Of a stretch of DNA of 64,000 bases, positions 44,200 to 52,468 are shown piece after piece (positions within the stretch are counted from its first letter, which is position 1; each line of letters starts with the position of its first letter). This DNA is from Flavimaribacter sp024343425 (lineage in GTDB: Bacteria; Pseudomonadota; Alphaproteobacteria; Rhizobiales; Rhizobiaceae): positions 3,968,001 to 4,032,000 of the forward strand of contig OZ245773.1 in NCBI GenBank assembly GCA_965227645.1, in the 5' to 3' direction. A program made the position numbers and the translations under genes. The notes under the pieces are model-generated. The model saw only the letters and a program-made list of their open reading frames with translations. It was not told the DNA's origin and did not search any database.

Positions 44200-45423
44200 T
44201 CACATGAACCCGGACATGCGGCCCGGATTGAGGACCGCAACCGGATCGAATTGTTCCTTCAGCCGCAGCGACAGGGCTGCGAGCGCCTTCGGCTGCGGCT
44301 CGAAAACCGGAACTGCGGCGCGCAGGGCGACAGGCGCGCGCACCAGCGTCGCATGGCCGCCGCCGAGTTTGGCGATGGTTCGTCGCACGATATCGGCCTC
44401 GGCGTCGGCTTCCATGCGCAGCCATACGAGACCGCCCTGCCAGTCGTACCAGGCGTCGACGCCGGTTTGCAGGCGAAGACTGCCGACAAGCACATGGCCC
44501 TGCGACGGCGCGATGGAAATGCGCCAGACAGCGCGCTGCGTGCCGTCACAGAAGGGCTTTACGTCACGGATCTCGCGCCAGAGCACAGCCGAGGTTTCCG
44601 CATCGAGGCTCTCGCAGGGGCCGACTTTTCCCAAGATGTCGCGCAGCCTTTTTTCGCGATAACGCACGGACGGCTCGAAGCCTTCGAGACGGAAAACCGT
44701 CGCCGCTCCGTCCGGCAATCCGCCGTCAATGAAACGAAAGCGGACACTTTCTGGAAGGTGGGCCGCCGCCGATACTTCCGTTTCGGACCCCATGGCGTGC
44801 GCCATCACATCGGCCGCGTCGCCGTCGGCAAGGCCGCTCAAAACGAGCGTCGAACAGGTCTCGGCTTTTGGCAGCACCTTGAAGGTAAGTTCCGTGAAGA
44901 CGCCCAGCGTGCCCCAGGAACCGGAGAGACCGCGCGACAAATCGTAGCCTGTGACGTTCTTCACAACCCGACCGCCGGATTTGATGATGTCGCCGCGTCC
45001 GGTCACGGCGCGAATACCGAGAACATGGTCGCGGGCCGCTCCCGCCTTGATGCGCCGGGGCCCGGACAAATTGCAGGCAAGGAGGCCGCCGACCGTGCCG
45101 CGTTCCGCGTCGCTTCCCAGAAGCCCGCGATAATCCATCGGCTCAAACTGGAGTTCCTGGTTGTGCTCGTCGAGCAGCGCCTCGATGTCGGCGACGGATG
45201 TTCCCGCGCGCGCCGTCAACACCAGTTCCTCCGGTTCGTAGAGCGTGACGCCGGACAGCGCCGAAACATCGAGCGTGTGGGCGACCTGCACGGGCGCGCC
45301 GATGCCGCGCTTCGAGCCGTGGCCGATGATTTCCAGCGGCTTTCTTTCAGACACCGCCCAGGACACCGTGTCGAGAACCTGCTTCTCGTCCTGCGGCCGC
45401 AGGACCGCTTCATCTGACTGCAC
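44200..45423 (-). CDS. glcE: Glycolate oxidase FAD-binding subunit GlcE
   Basis: A 407-aa subunit of the VAO flavoprotein family. The FAD-binding N-domain shows LEIIGHGSKRGIG, GTSVADIEALLDEHNQEL and LACNLSGPRRIKAGAARDHV, with GRVVKNVTGYDLSRGLSGSWG after it. It forms glycolate dehydrogenase with GlcD and GlcF. The frame is open to 45504, but GAGGG eight bases before a GTG at 45423 supports that start; another GTG at 45432 is possible. The gap to the glcD stop is then 11 bp. Confidence 0.88.
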   Translation of the reverse strand: MQSDEAVLRPQDEKQVLDTVSWAVSERKPLEIIGHGSKRGIGAPVQVAHTLDVSALSGVTLYEPEELVLTARAGTSVADIEALLDEHNQELQFEPMDYRGLLGSDAERGTVGGLLACNLSGPRRIKAGAARDHVLGIRAVTGRGDIIKSGGRVVKNVTGYDLSRGLSGSWGTLGVFTELTFKVLPKAETCSTLVLSGLADGDAADVMAHAMGSETEVSAAAHLPESVRFRFIDGGLPDGAATVFRLEGFEPSVRYREKRLRDILGKVGPCESLDAETSAVLWREIRDVKPFCDGTQRAVWRISIAPSQGHVLVGSLRLQTGVDAWYDWQGGLVWLRMEADAEADIVRRTIAKLGGGHATLVRAPVALRAAVPVFEPQPKALAALSLRLKEQFDPVAVLNPGRMSGFM

Positions 45424-45434
45424 AGACGCCACCC

Positions 45435-46931
45435 TCAGAACCTCGGAATGTCCGGAAAGGGCAACTGACCGCGGGAGATGTGCATGCGGCCCATTTCCGC
45501 GCAACGATGGAGCTCCGGAAAGACCTTTCCCGGATTGAGCAGGTGTTTTTCATCAAAGGCGCATTTGACGCGTATCTGCTGGTTCAGATCTTCCTCGTTG
45601 AACATTTCCGGCATGAGGTCCCGCTTCTCCACGCCGACGCCGTGTTCGCCCGTCAGCACGCCGCCCACCTCGACGCAGAGCCGCAGAATGTCGTTGCCGA
45701 AATCCTCGGCGCTCTGCAGCTCGCCGGGCTTGTTGGCGTCGTACAGGATCAAAGGATGCAGATTGCCGTCTCCCGCATGGAACACGTTGGCGACGGCAAG
45801 GCCGTATTTTTCGGAGAGGCTTCGCATGCCGGCGAGCACCTGCGGCAACGCCTTGCGCGGAATGGTTCCGTCCATGCAGTAGTAGTCCGGCGAGATGCGT
45901 CCGACGGCCGGAAACGCGGCCTTGCGACCGGCCCAGAAGCGCTGCCTTTCCTCTTCGCTTTCGGACACGCGCGAGGTCACGCAGCCATTCGATCCGGCGA
46001 TCCGCTCGACTTCGCCGATCAGCGCCTCGACTTCCGCGGCCGGTCCGTCGAGTTCGACAATCAGCAAGGCCTCGACATCGAGCGGATAGCCGGCGTGGAC
46101 GAAATCTTCAGCCGCCTTGATCGCCAGCCTGTCCATCATCTCCATACCGCCCGGAATAATGCCGGCGCCGATAATGTCGGCGACGCACTGGCCGGCCTGC
46201 TCGCTGGTCGGAAAACCGATCAGCACGGCGCGCGCGGTTTCCGGCTTGCGCAGGATCCGCACCGTGACTTCCGTGACAACGCCAAGCAGGCCTTCCGAAC
46301 CGGTCATGAGTCCGAGAATATCGTAGCCCGGACTGTCGAGATGCCTGCCGCCGACGCGGATGACGTCGCCATTGATCAGCACCATCTCGATGCCGAGAAC
46401 ATTGTTGGTCGTCAGACCGTATTTCAGGCAGTGAACGCCGCCGGCGTTCTCCGCGACGTTGCCGCCGATCGAACAGGCGATCTGCGACGAGGGATCCGGC
46501 GCGTAATAGAAACCATCCCCGGCGACCGCATTGGTGATGCCGAGATTGGTGACGCCCGGCTGCACGACGGCGACGCGGTTGTCGTAGTCGACCTCGAGGA
46601 TGCGGTTGAAGCGCGACATGACGAGAAGTACGGCGTCCTGCAACGGCAGCGCGCCGCCGGAAAGGGACGTGCCCGAGCCGCGCGGGACAACGCGGACGCC
46701 GTATCGGTGGCAGTATTTCAGCACGCGCGAAACCTGTTCGACGGTTTCCGGCAGCACGACGACGAGCGGCAATTGGCGATAGGCGGTGAGACCGTCCGTC
46801 TCGAAGGCGCGCATTTCGTTGGTCGTATCGACGACCCCCTCGCCCGGCACGATATCGCGCAGATCGTCGACGATGCGCGCGCGCTCGGCGAGCGTCTTGG
46901 CGTCCGGGTCCGGCATTCGCGGTCCTGTCAT
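45435..46931 (-). CDS. glcD: Glycolate oxidase subunit GlcD
   Basis: A 498-aa FAD-linked oxidase subunit, catalytic for glycolate to glyoxylate. The VAO FAD domain contains RVVPRGSGTSLSGGALP, PDPSSQIACSIGGNVAENAG and MTGSEGLLGVVTEVTVRIL; the cap domain ends in VFHAGDGNLHPLIL and VGGVLTGEHGVGVEKRD. First gene of the operon, diverging from a LysR regulator across 84 bp. D-lactate dehydrogenase is an alternative, but the glcE and glcF neighbours favour glycolate. Confidence 0.95.
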   Translation of the reverse strand: MTGPRMPDPDAKTLAERARIVDDLRDIVPGEGVVDTTNEMRAFETDGLTAYRQLPLVVVLPETVEQVSRVLKYCHRYGVRVVPRGSGTSLSGGALPLQDAVLLVMSRFNRILEVDYDNRVAVVQPGVTNLGITNAVAGDGFYYAPDPSSQIACSIGGNVAENAGGVHCLKYGLTTNNVLGIEMVLINGDVIRVGGRHLDSPGYDILGLMTGSEGLLGVVTEVTVRILRKPETARAVLIGFPTSEQAGQCVADIIGAGIIPGGMEMMDRLAIKAAEDFVHAGYPLDVEALLIVELDGPAAEVEALIGEVERIAGSNGCVTSRVSESEEERQRFWAGRKAAFPAVGRISPDYYCMDGTIPRKALPQVLAGMRSLSEKYGLAVANVFHAGDGNLHPLILYDANKPGELQSAEDFGNDILRLCVEVGGVLTGEHGVGVEKRDLMPEMFNEEDLNQQIRVKCAFDEKHLLNPGKVFPELHRCAEMGRMHISRGQLPFPDIPRF

Positions 46932-47015
46932 GGCGGGCTCCTCCTGCCGAATTCACGGCTTCAATTCAAAGCTGACTGGTTCTAGAACACAGAAACGAAC
47001 GAAAGCAAAACCATT

Positions 47016-47912
47016 ATGCAGAATCTCGGCGATCTGGAAATATTCGCACAGGTTGTGGCGACCGGCAGCCTGTCGGCGGCGGGGCGCGAACTGGGGATTT
47101 CGCCTGCGATGGTCTCCAAGCGGCTGAAACGGCTGGAGGACAGTCTCGGCACGCGTCTTGTGCAGCGCACGACGCGCCAGGTCTCCCTGACGGAGACCGG
47201 CAAGGGTTTCTACGAGCGCGTCACCGCCATCCTGGCCGGCATCGAGGAGGCCAAAGCCTTCGCCGCACGGCGGTCGCAACAGGCGCGCGGGGTGCTCAAG
47301 GTGTCCGCGCCGACCTCCTTTGGCCGCATGCATATCGCGCCCAATCTCAAGGCCTTCATGGGCGCCAATCCGGACCTTTCGATCGATCTGTCGCTGAGCG
47401 ACCGCTTCGTCGACATCGTCGCCGACGGGTTCGACATCGCCATCCGCATCGGCGAACTCGCCGATTCCAGCCTGGTCGCCCGCAGGCTGGCCCCCGTGAA
47501 ACGCATACTGTGCGCAACGCCGGATTATCTCGCCCGGCGTTGCAGCCCGCAGTCCATCGAAGACCTTGCGAACCATGTCCTGCTGCCGCCGCACAACAAC
47601 GATCCGTGGCGGCTGGAAGGGCCGCGCGGGCCGCTGGTCTACCGGCCCGACGGACCGCTAATGACAAATTCCAGCGAGGTGATCCGCGAATGCGTCATCT
47701 CCGGTCTCGGCATTGCGCTCCGCTCGACCTGGGACATTTCGGCGGAACTCAAAACAGGCAGGCTGACGCAGGTTCTGCCGGCCTATGAAGGTTCGCGAAA
47801 CCTCGCCGTCTACGCGGTCTACGCCAGCCGCCAGTTCCTGCCGGCCAAGATCCGCGTCTTCGTGGATTACTGGGCGGAGCTGTTCGGACCGAGGCCCTAC
47901 TGGGAGAGTTAA
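47016..47912 (+). CDS. LysR family regulator divergent from glcDEF
   Basis: A 298-aa LysR-type regulator. The winged HTH (LEIFAQVVATGSLSAAGREL with SPAMVSKRLKRLEDSLG) lies in residues 5-45; the effector-binding domain follows (VSAPTSFGRMHIAPNLKAF, FVDIVADGFDIAIRIGEL, MTNSSEVIRECVISGLGIAL). It resembles the DsdC/AaeR-like CrgA group, where residue blocks such as IAIRIGEL are usual. Because it faces glcD it may control glycolate use, a role usually filled by the GntR protein GlcC in enterics. Confidence 0.88.
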   Translation: MQNLGDLEIFAQVVATGSLSAAGRELGISPAMVSKRLKRLEDSLGTRLVQRTTRQVSLTETGKGFYERVTAILAGIEEAKAFAARRSQQARGVLKVSAPTSFGRMHIAPNLKAFMGANPDLSIDLSLSDRFVDIVADGFDIAIRIGELADSSLVARRLAPVKRILCATPDYLARRCSPQSIEDLANHVLLPPHNNDPWRLEGPRGPLVYRPDGPLMTNSSEVIRECVISGLGIALRSTWDISAELKTGRLTQVLPAYEGSRNLAVYAVYASRQFLPAKIRVFVDYWAELFGPRPYWES

Positions 47913-48027
47913 CTCATAATCCGGCGCGGCCATCACGGACGATTGACCGCGCTCGGTTCTGCTTGATAGCTTCGCGCGACGCGTTGGAGGCATCCGCCTC
48001 CGACACTCCTTTCAAGGCGCGTAGGCC

Positions 48028-48711
48028 ATGACACGCATTCTCTCGATCATGCACGAAACACCGGCCGAAACGGATCGCGGCACGCTGCACTTGATATCGA
48101 GAGGATTCGCGGTCGAAGAAATTAGGCCCTACCGCGGCGAGACGCTGCCGGATCTTACAGACGATATCGCCGGCGTGAAGATCCAGGGCGGCGCGCAATT
48201 CGTTTCCGATCTCGAGGCGTTTCCCTACTTAAGCGACGAGGCGGAGTTCGCCCGCGCCGTCATGGAGCGCGGCATACCGCTGCTCGGCATCTGTCTCGGC
48301 GGGCAGTTGATCGCGCATGCGCTGGACGCGACGGTGGACTACCACCCCGAAGACAACGTTGCGCTCGGCTATTATCCGCTTCGCCCGACCGGCGCAGGCC
48401 TCGACTGGTTTCCCGAGGAATTGATTGTGCTCGCCGCCAATGCGCAAGGATTCGATTGCCCGGCCGACGCGACGCTACTGGCCGCCGGCGACGTGTTTCC
48501 CAATCAGGCATTCATCTACGGCGATCGCACCATCGCCTTCCAGTTTCATCCGGAAGTGACGCGCCCGATTCTCGATCGCTGGCAGCAGGAACTGACGCAC
48601 AATATCGGCAAGCCTGGAACCCAGTCGGTAGAGGAACAGAACCGCGGCTTCGACCTGCATAACGAGACGCTCGGCGCGTGGTATCTCGACTTTCTGGACC
48701 GGTTCTTCTGA
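48028..48711 (+). CDS. Class I glutamine amidotransferase-like protein
   Basis: A 227-aa stand-alone class I (triad) amidotransferase of the GMP-synthase-like group. The nucleophile elbow is GICLGGQLIAHAL (Cys) and the His/Glu pair is in FQFHPEVTRPIL. VKIQGGAQFVSDLEAFPYL provides the oxyanion loop. Such proteins hydrolyse glutamine or gamma-glutamyl compounds (for example PuuD-like or YfeJ-like). No synthase partner is nearby, so it may act as a gamma-glutamyl hydrolase. A LysE exporter follows 58 bp later. Confidence 0.85.
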   Translation: MTRILSIMHETPAETDRGTLHLISRGFAVEEIRPYRGETLPDLTDDIAGVKIQGGAQFVSDLEAFPYLSDEAEFARAVMERGIPLLGICLGGQLIAHALDATVDYHPEDNVALGYYPLRPTGAGLDWFPEELIVLAANAQGFDCPADATLLAAGDVFPNQAFIYGDRTIAFQFHPEVTRPILDRWQQELTHNIGKPGTQSVEEQNRGFDLHNETLGAWYLDFLDRFF

Positions 48712-48769
48712 AACATCGCTGCGAAAATTAAACATTGCGCGCCACCAGCCACGGAACTATCGTTCGCCC

Positions 48770-49402
48770 ATGCCTGTATCATCCGAAATTCTGCTGACCT
48801 TCATGCTCGCCAGCTTCGTGCTGCTGGTCATTCCGGGACCGACCATCATCATGGTCATTTCCCAGGCGCTTGCGCATGGCCGGCGCGTCGCTTTCGCCAG
48901 CGTCGCCGGCGTGGGGCTCGGCGACCTTGCGGCCGCATCTCTGTCGATCATCGGGGTCGGCACCATTCTTGCGACTTCGGCGACCGTGTTCATGATCGTC
49001 AAATGGCTGGGCGCCGCCTATTTGATCTACATCGGGGTAAAGATGTGGCGCGAACCGGTGAGCTTGCCGGAGTTCGATATCGACGACGGCGCCCAGCGCT
49101 CCCGCTGGCCGGTGTTTCGCGACTCCTTTCTGGTGACGCTCTTCAACCCGAAAGGCATCGTCTTCTTCATGGCCTTTGTGCCGCAATTCATCACGCCATC
49201 GGCGCCGTTCGCGCCCCAGGCGGCGATCTTCGTGGCGGTCTTCGTGGTTCTGGGCATCGCCAACGCCTGGGCCTATGCGTTGCTTGCCAGCGGCGCACGG
49301 CAGGTCATCCGGCGCCCGGCGGTGTTGAGAGCCGCCTCGCGCAGCGGCGCGGTGATGCTGATCGGCGCAGGCGTCGTGTCGGCCTTTGCCCGCCGAAGCT
49401 GA
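48770..49402 (+). CDS. LysE/RhtB family amino acid exporter
   Basis: A 210-aa inner-membrane protein with about five to six hydrophobic helices. LLVIPGPTIIMVISQALAHG and the following ASVAGVGLGDLAAASLS are hallmark N-terminal blocks, and FRDSFLVTLFNPKGIVFFMA is the conserved second-half motif. The family exports homoserine, threonine, lysine and related metabolites. The gene lies between the amidotransferase and rsmE. It ends 20 bp before the rsmE start. Confidence 0.9.
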   Translation: MPVSSEILLTFMLASFVLLVIPGPTIIMVISQALAHGRRVAFASVAGVGLGDLAAASLSIIGVGTILATSATVFMIVKWLGAAYLIYIGVKMWREPVSLPEFDIDDGAQRSRWPVFRDSFLVTLFNPKGIVFFMAFVPQFITPSAPFAPQAAIFVAVFVVLGIANAWAYALLASGARQVIRRPAVLRAASRSGAVMLIGAGVVSAFARRS

Positions 49403-49422
49403 ACGGCGCCAACAGCCTGTTC

Positions 49423-50157
49423 ATGCGCGCCAATTTCAGAATGCAGCGACTTTACGTCGATCAGCCGATCGGGAAGGACGCGCGACTGCCGACGGACCGG
49501 GACCAGTTCAATTACCTCGCCAATGTGCTGCGCTACGCCGAAGGCGACCGGGTTCTCGTCTTCAACGGCCGCGACGGCGAATGGTCGGCGCGCATCGCCT
49601 GTCCCGCCCGCAAACGCATAGACCTGGTTATCGACGAACAGACGCGCCCGCAGCCTGACGCGCCCGATCTCGTTTACCTTTTCGCGCCGCTGAAGCAGGG
49701 CCGGCTCGACTACATGATCCAGAAGGCCGTCGAAATGGGCGTCGGCGTCTTGCAGCCCGCGCTGACCCATCACACACAGAGCCACAGGATCAACATGGCG
49801 AAAGTTGAACGCTATGCGATTGAGGCTGCGGAACAATGCGGCGTTCTCGCCATTCCGGAAGCGCGCGATCCGCAACCGCTTGCCGAGCTGCTGAACGGCT
49901 GGGATCATTCGCGCCGCATCATCTTCTGCGACGAAGGCGCCCGGACACACAACCCGGTCGAGATTCTGAAAGCGGTGACGGAGGACAAGCTGGCGCTGCT
50001 GATTGGTCCGGAAGGCGGATTTTCGGACGACGAACGCGATCTGTTGCATTCCCTCGACTTCGTCACGGCAATACCGCTCGGACCCCGCATTCTGCGCGCG
50101 GATACGGCCGCGGTCGCCGCTCTGGCGGTCTTACAGTCAACCATCGGCGACTGGTAG
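49423..50157 (+). CDS. rsmE: 16S rRNA (uracil1498-N3)-methyltransferase RsmE
   Basis: A 244-aa SPOUT-class methyltransferase for U1498 of 16S rRNA. N-terminal PUA-like part (LRYAEGDRVLVFNGRDGEW), then the deep-knot domain with LFAPLKQGRLDYMIQKAVE, LLIGPEGGFSDDERDL and LGPRILRADTAAVAALAVLQ, which bind SAM. The reading frame is open back to 49003, but that part overlaps the LysE gene; the ATG at 49423 fits the family start. It is followed closely by gshA with a short open frame between. Confidence 0.94.
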   Translation: MRANFRMQRLYVDQPIGKDARLPTDRDQFNYLANVLRYAEGDRVLVFNGRDGEWSARIACPARKRIDLVIDEQTRPQPDAPDLVYLFAPLKQGRLDYMIQKAVEMGVGVLQPALTHHTQSHRINMAKVERYAIEAAEQCGVLAIPEARDPQPLAELLNGWDHSRRIIFCDEGARTHNPVEILKAVTEDKLALLIGPEGGFSDDERDLLHSLDFVTAIPLGPRILRADTAAVAALAVLQSTIGDW

Positions 50158-50158
50158 C

Positions 50159-50293
50159 ATGAAAGATTATCAAGTATTTCTGAACGATCAGGTTAGCGCT
50201 TTTCACTTGCGCCGAACGCCAATCCGGTCCAAGCAGCACGGCAAGAAACGTCACAACACTGTCACGGCCATGTGGCCCGAGTTCCAGAGCTGA
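50159..50293 (+). CDS. Possible small ORF between rsmE and gshA
   Basis: A 44-codon frame starting ATG one base after the rsmE stop and ending 3 bp before the gshA start. The product would be basic (RTPIRSKQHGKKRHNTVT near its middle). It fills the rsmE-gshA gap almost exactly, so translation through it could feed gshA, but there is no strong ribosome binding site and no recognised family. It could equally be chance. Confidence 0.3.
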   Translation: MKDYQVFLNDQVSAFHLRRTPIRSKQHGKKRHNTVTAMWPEFQS

Positions 50294-50296
50294 CCC

Positions 50297-51670
50297 ATGG
50301 CGCGAGATACGACCAACCAGACACCTGTATCGTCCATCGACGACCTCGTCTCCTGCCTGGCGGAGGGATGCAAGCCGCTTGAAAAATTCCGGATCGGCAC
50401 CGAGCACGAAAAATTCGCCTTCTTCCGGGAAGACAACTCTCCGGTTCCCTATGAGGGGCCGCGCTCGATCTCTGCACTTCTGAACGGCATGCACGCGTTG
50501 CTCGGCTGGGAGCCGATCATGGACGCCGGCAAGATCATCGGTCTCGTCGAGCCGACGGGCATGGGGGCGATTTCACTGGAGCCGGGCGGTCAGTTCGAAC
50601 TCTCCGGCGCGCCTCTGGAAAACATTCATCAGACGTGCCGCGAATCAAATGCGCATCTGGCGCAGTTGCGCGAAGTCGCAGAACCGATGGGCATCGGTTT
50701 TCTGGGTCTTGGCGGCAGTCCGAAATGGACGCGCGCGGAAACGCCGCGCATGCCGAAGTCGCGCTATGACATCATGACGAACTATATGCCGAAGGTCGGC
50801 AGCCAGGGCCTCGACATGATGTACCGAACCTGCACGATCCAGGTGAATCTCGATTTTTCGTCAGAAGCGGACATGCGCCGGAAAATGCAGGTCTCCCTGA
50901 AGCTCCAGCCGCTGGCGACGGCGCTCTTCGCCTTTTCGCCTTTTACGGAAGGAAAGCCGAACGGCCTGCTTTCCTGGCGCTCGAACATCTGGCGCGACAC
51001 CGACAAGGACCGCACCGGCATCCTGCCCTTCGCCTTCGCGCCCGATTACGGCTTCGCGGATTATGTGGAATGGGCTCTGGACGCGCCGATGTATTTCGTT
51101 CTGCGGGATGGAAAGTATCAGGACTGCACGCACGTCACCTTCCGGCAGTTCATGAACGGCGCGCTGAAGGATGAACTACCCGACGGCATGCCCAATATGG
51201 GCGACTGGACGAATCATCTTTCGACGCTGTTTCCCGAAGTGCGGCTGAAGCAGTTTCTCGAAATGCGCGGCGCCGACGGCGGCCCCTGGCGCAAAATCTG
51301 CGCCCTGCCCGCCTTCTGGGTCGGGCTGCTTTACGACGAAACGTCGCTGGACGCCGCCGAGGAGCTTACGAAAGACTGGACCGTCGAGCAGGTGCAGGCG
51401 CTGCGCGACAGCGTTCCGGCAAAGGGGCTCGACGCGGAAATCCGCGGCGTCGACCTGCATACGCTGTCGCGGCAGGTGCTCGGTCTGTCCAGGCAGGGCC
51501 TGCAACGTCGGGCCCGCCTCAACGACGACGGCAACGACGAGGCGCACTTTCTCGCGCCGCTGGAAGAAACCGTGGCGCGCGGCAAGACGGCGGCCGGCCT
51601 TCTGCTCGACCTCTACCACGGCAAGTGGGAGGAATCGGTGGAGCCGGTTTTCGAGGAATTTTCGTACTGA
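50297..51670 (+). CDS. gshA: Glutamate-cysteine ligase GshA, alphaproteobacterial/plant type
   Basis: A 457-aa enzyme for the first step of glutathione synthesis (gamma-glutamylcysteine). It belongs to the GCS2 type shared by alphaproteobacteria and plants: FRIGTEHEKFAFFREDNSP at the start, GAISLEPGGQFELSGAPLENIHQTC-like core (GAISLEPGGQFELSGAPL visible), FLGLGGSPKW and NLDFSSEADMRRKM. Plant-type proteins are redox-regulated by a disulfide; whether this one is cannot be told. Glutathione is also used by the transferase at 35 kb. Confidence 0.95.
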   Translation: MARDTTNQTPVSSIDDLVSCLAEGCKPLEKFRIGTEHEKFAFFREDNSPVPYEGPRSISALLNGMHALLGWEPIMDAGKIIGLVEPTGMGAISLEPGGQFELSGAPLENIHQTCRESNAHLAQLREVAEPMGIGFLGLGGSPKWTRAETPRMPKSRYDIMTNYMPKVGSQGLDMMYRTCTIQVNLDFSSEADMRRKMQVSLKLQPLATALFAFSPFTEGKPNGLLSWRSNIWRDTDKDRTGILPFAFAPDYGFADYVEWALDAPMYFVLRDGKYQDCTHVTFRQFMNGALKDELPDGMPNMGDWTNHLSTLFPEVRLKQFLEMRGADGGPWRKICALPAFWVGLLYDETSLDAAEELTKDWTVEQVQALRDSVPAKGLDAEIRGVDLHTLSRQVLGLSRQGLQRRARLNDDGNDEAHFLAPLEETVARGKTAAGLLLDLYHGKWEESVEPVFEEFSY

Positions 51671-51798
51671 TCGCGCCGAAGAGCGGCCTCTATCTTTTCG
51701 GCCTCGACTGCCTCTGAATGGAAATCAGTCATATAACTGACTTCTTCGGGGTCCCGGAACGGCCATGATTTGACGCCCAGGTCGTCAGTCGCGCGCAT
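51613..51798 (-). CDS. Possible small ORF downstream of FtsH-ext-like gene
   Basis: A 61-codon frame whose ATG lies in the last codons of the upstream gene (14-bp overlap). The product is acidic (SYMTDFHSEAVEAEKIEAAL) with no recognised family. It overlaps the 3' end of gshA on the other strand by 58 bp, which weakens the case. If real it is translationally coupled to the membrane protein. It could be chance. Confidence 0.3.
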   Translation of the reverse strand: MRATDDLGVKSWPFRDPEEVSYMTDFHSEAVEAEKIEAALRRDQYENSSKTGSTDSSHLPW

Positions 51799-52282
51799 CG
51801 CGGCTTCGTTCTACCTGACCCTCAAGCGCGTTCATTCTGGCGTCGACCTTCCGCAGCAATTGCAAGGTCGGCCTGGTGAACAGCAACCAGAGGCCGACAT
51901 AAAATATGACCACAGGCATCCAGGCGAGAACCAGTGAAAGGAGACCCGGGTCATCATTGGCGACCGATATCATCACCTCTTTGTCGAGCAATTCGGATAG
52001 CAGGCCTCCGGGAACATCAGAAACCGGAACCTGTGTGACGACCGCCACTCCGCGCGCGCCTTCCGCCTCAATAATCCTGTCATGCAGCGTGACGCGCAAG
52101 ATTTCTCCGCCGCGAACCATATCCACAAATTCCGAGTAGGCGACGTTCTGAAAAACTCTCACCGATGGCTGCGAGAACAGATTAATGGTGAAAAAGAGCA
52201 AGATCACGACCCCGACAATCGCGAGACCCCATGACCAGACCGTCTTACTCATCACGTTCAAACTCGTTTTTTGTTTATGCAT
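51785..52282 (-). CDS. Stand-alone FtsH periplasmic-domain-like membrane protein
   Basis: A 165-aa protein with two membrane helices (WGLAIVGVVILLFFTINLFS near residue 18 and LVLAWMPVVIFYVGLWLLF near residue 125). The part between has the layout of the FtsH extracellular domain: an early AYSEFVDMVRGGEILRVTLH segment matching the FtsH YSEF..v..g.v..V pattern, then PVSDVPGGLLSELLDKEV. FtsH would continue into an AAA ATPase and zinc protease after the second helix; this protein instead ends about 35 residues later in a short coiled-coil-like tail. Start could also be ATG 52252. Role unknown; a modulator of FtsH is an inference. Confidence 0.6.
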   Translation of the reverse strand: MHKQKTSLNVMSKTVWSWGLAIVGVVILLFFTINLFSQPSVRVFQNVAYSEFVDMVRGGEILRVTLHDRIIEAEGARGVAVVTQVPVSDVPGGLLSELLDKEVMISVANDDPGLLSLVLAWMPVVIFYVGLWLLFTRPTLQLLRKVDARMNALEGQVERSRDARD

Positions 52283-52468
52283 CGCAGGAAAATTACAACT
52301 TTTAGTATTTTCTCCGGCGAGAATTGACAATAGCGGCGTTTGGCAAATGTGCTGACCGACCGCCTCCCACGAGAATATTCCAGCCCTTTCGCTTCATCCT
52401 TTCTGAACATATACTCGGCAGAATGCCTGCATGCCCAAGCAACAGGCAGCGAAAGGATGTGTCCGGCC

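Noticed and set aside
49003..49422. Extended N-terminus of RsmE
   Set aside because: It overlaps the LysE-family gene in another frame and has no PUA-like content; the ATG at 49423 fits the family length.
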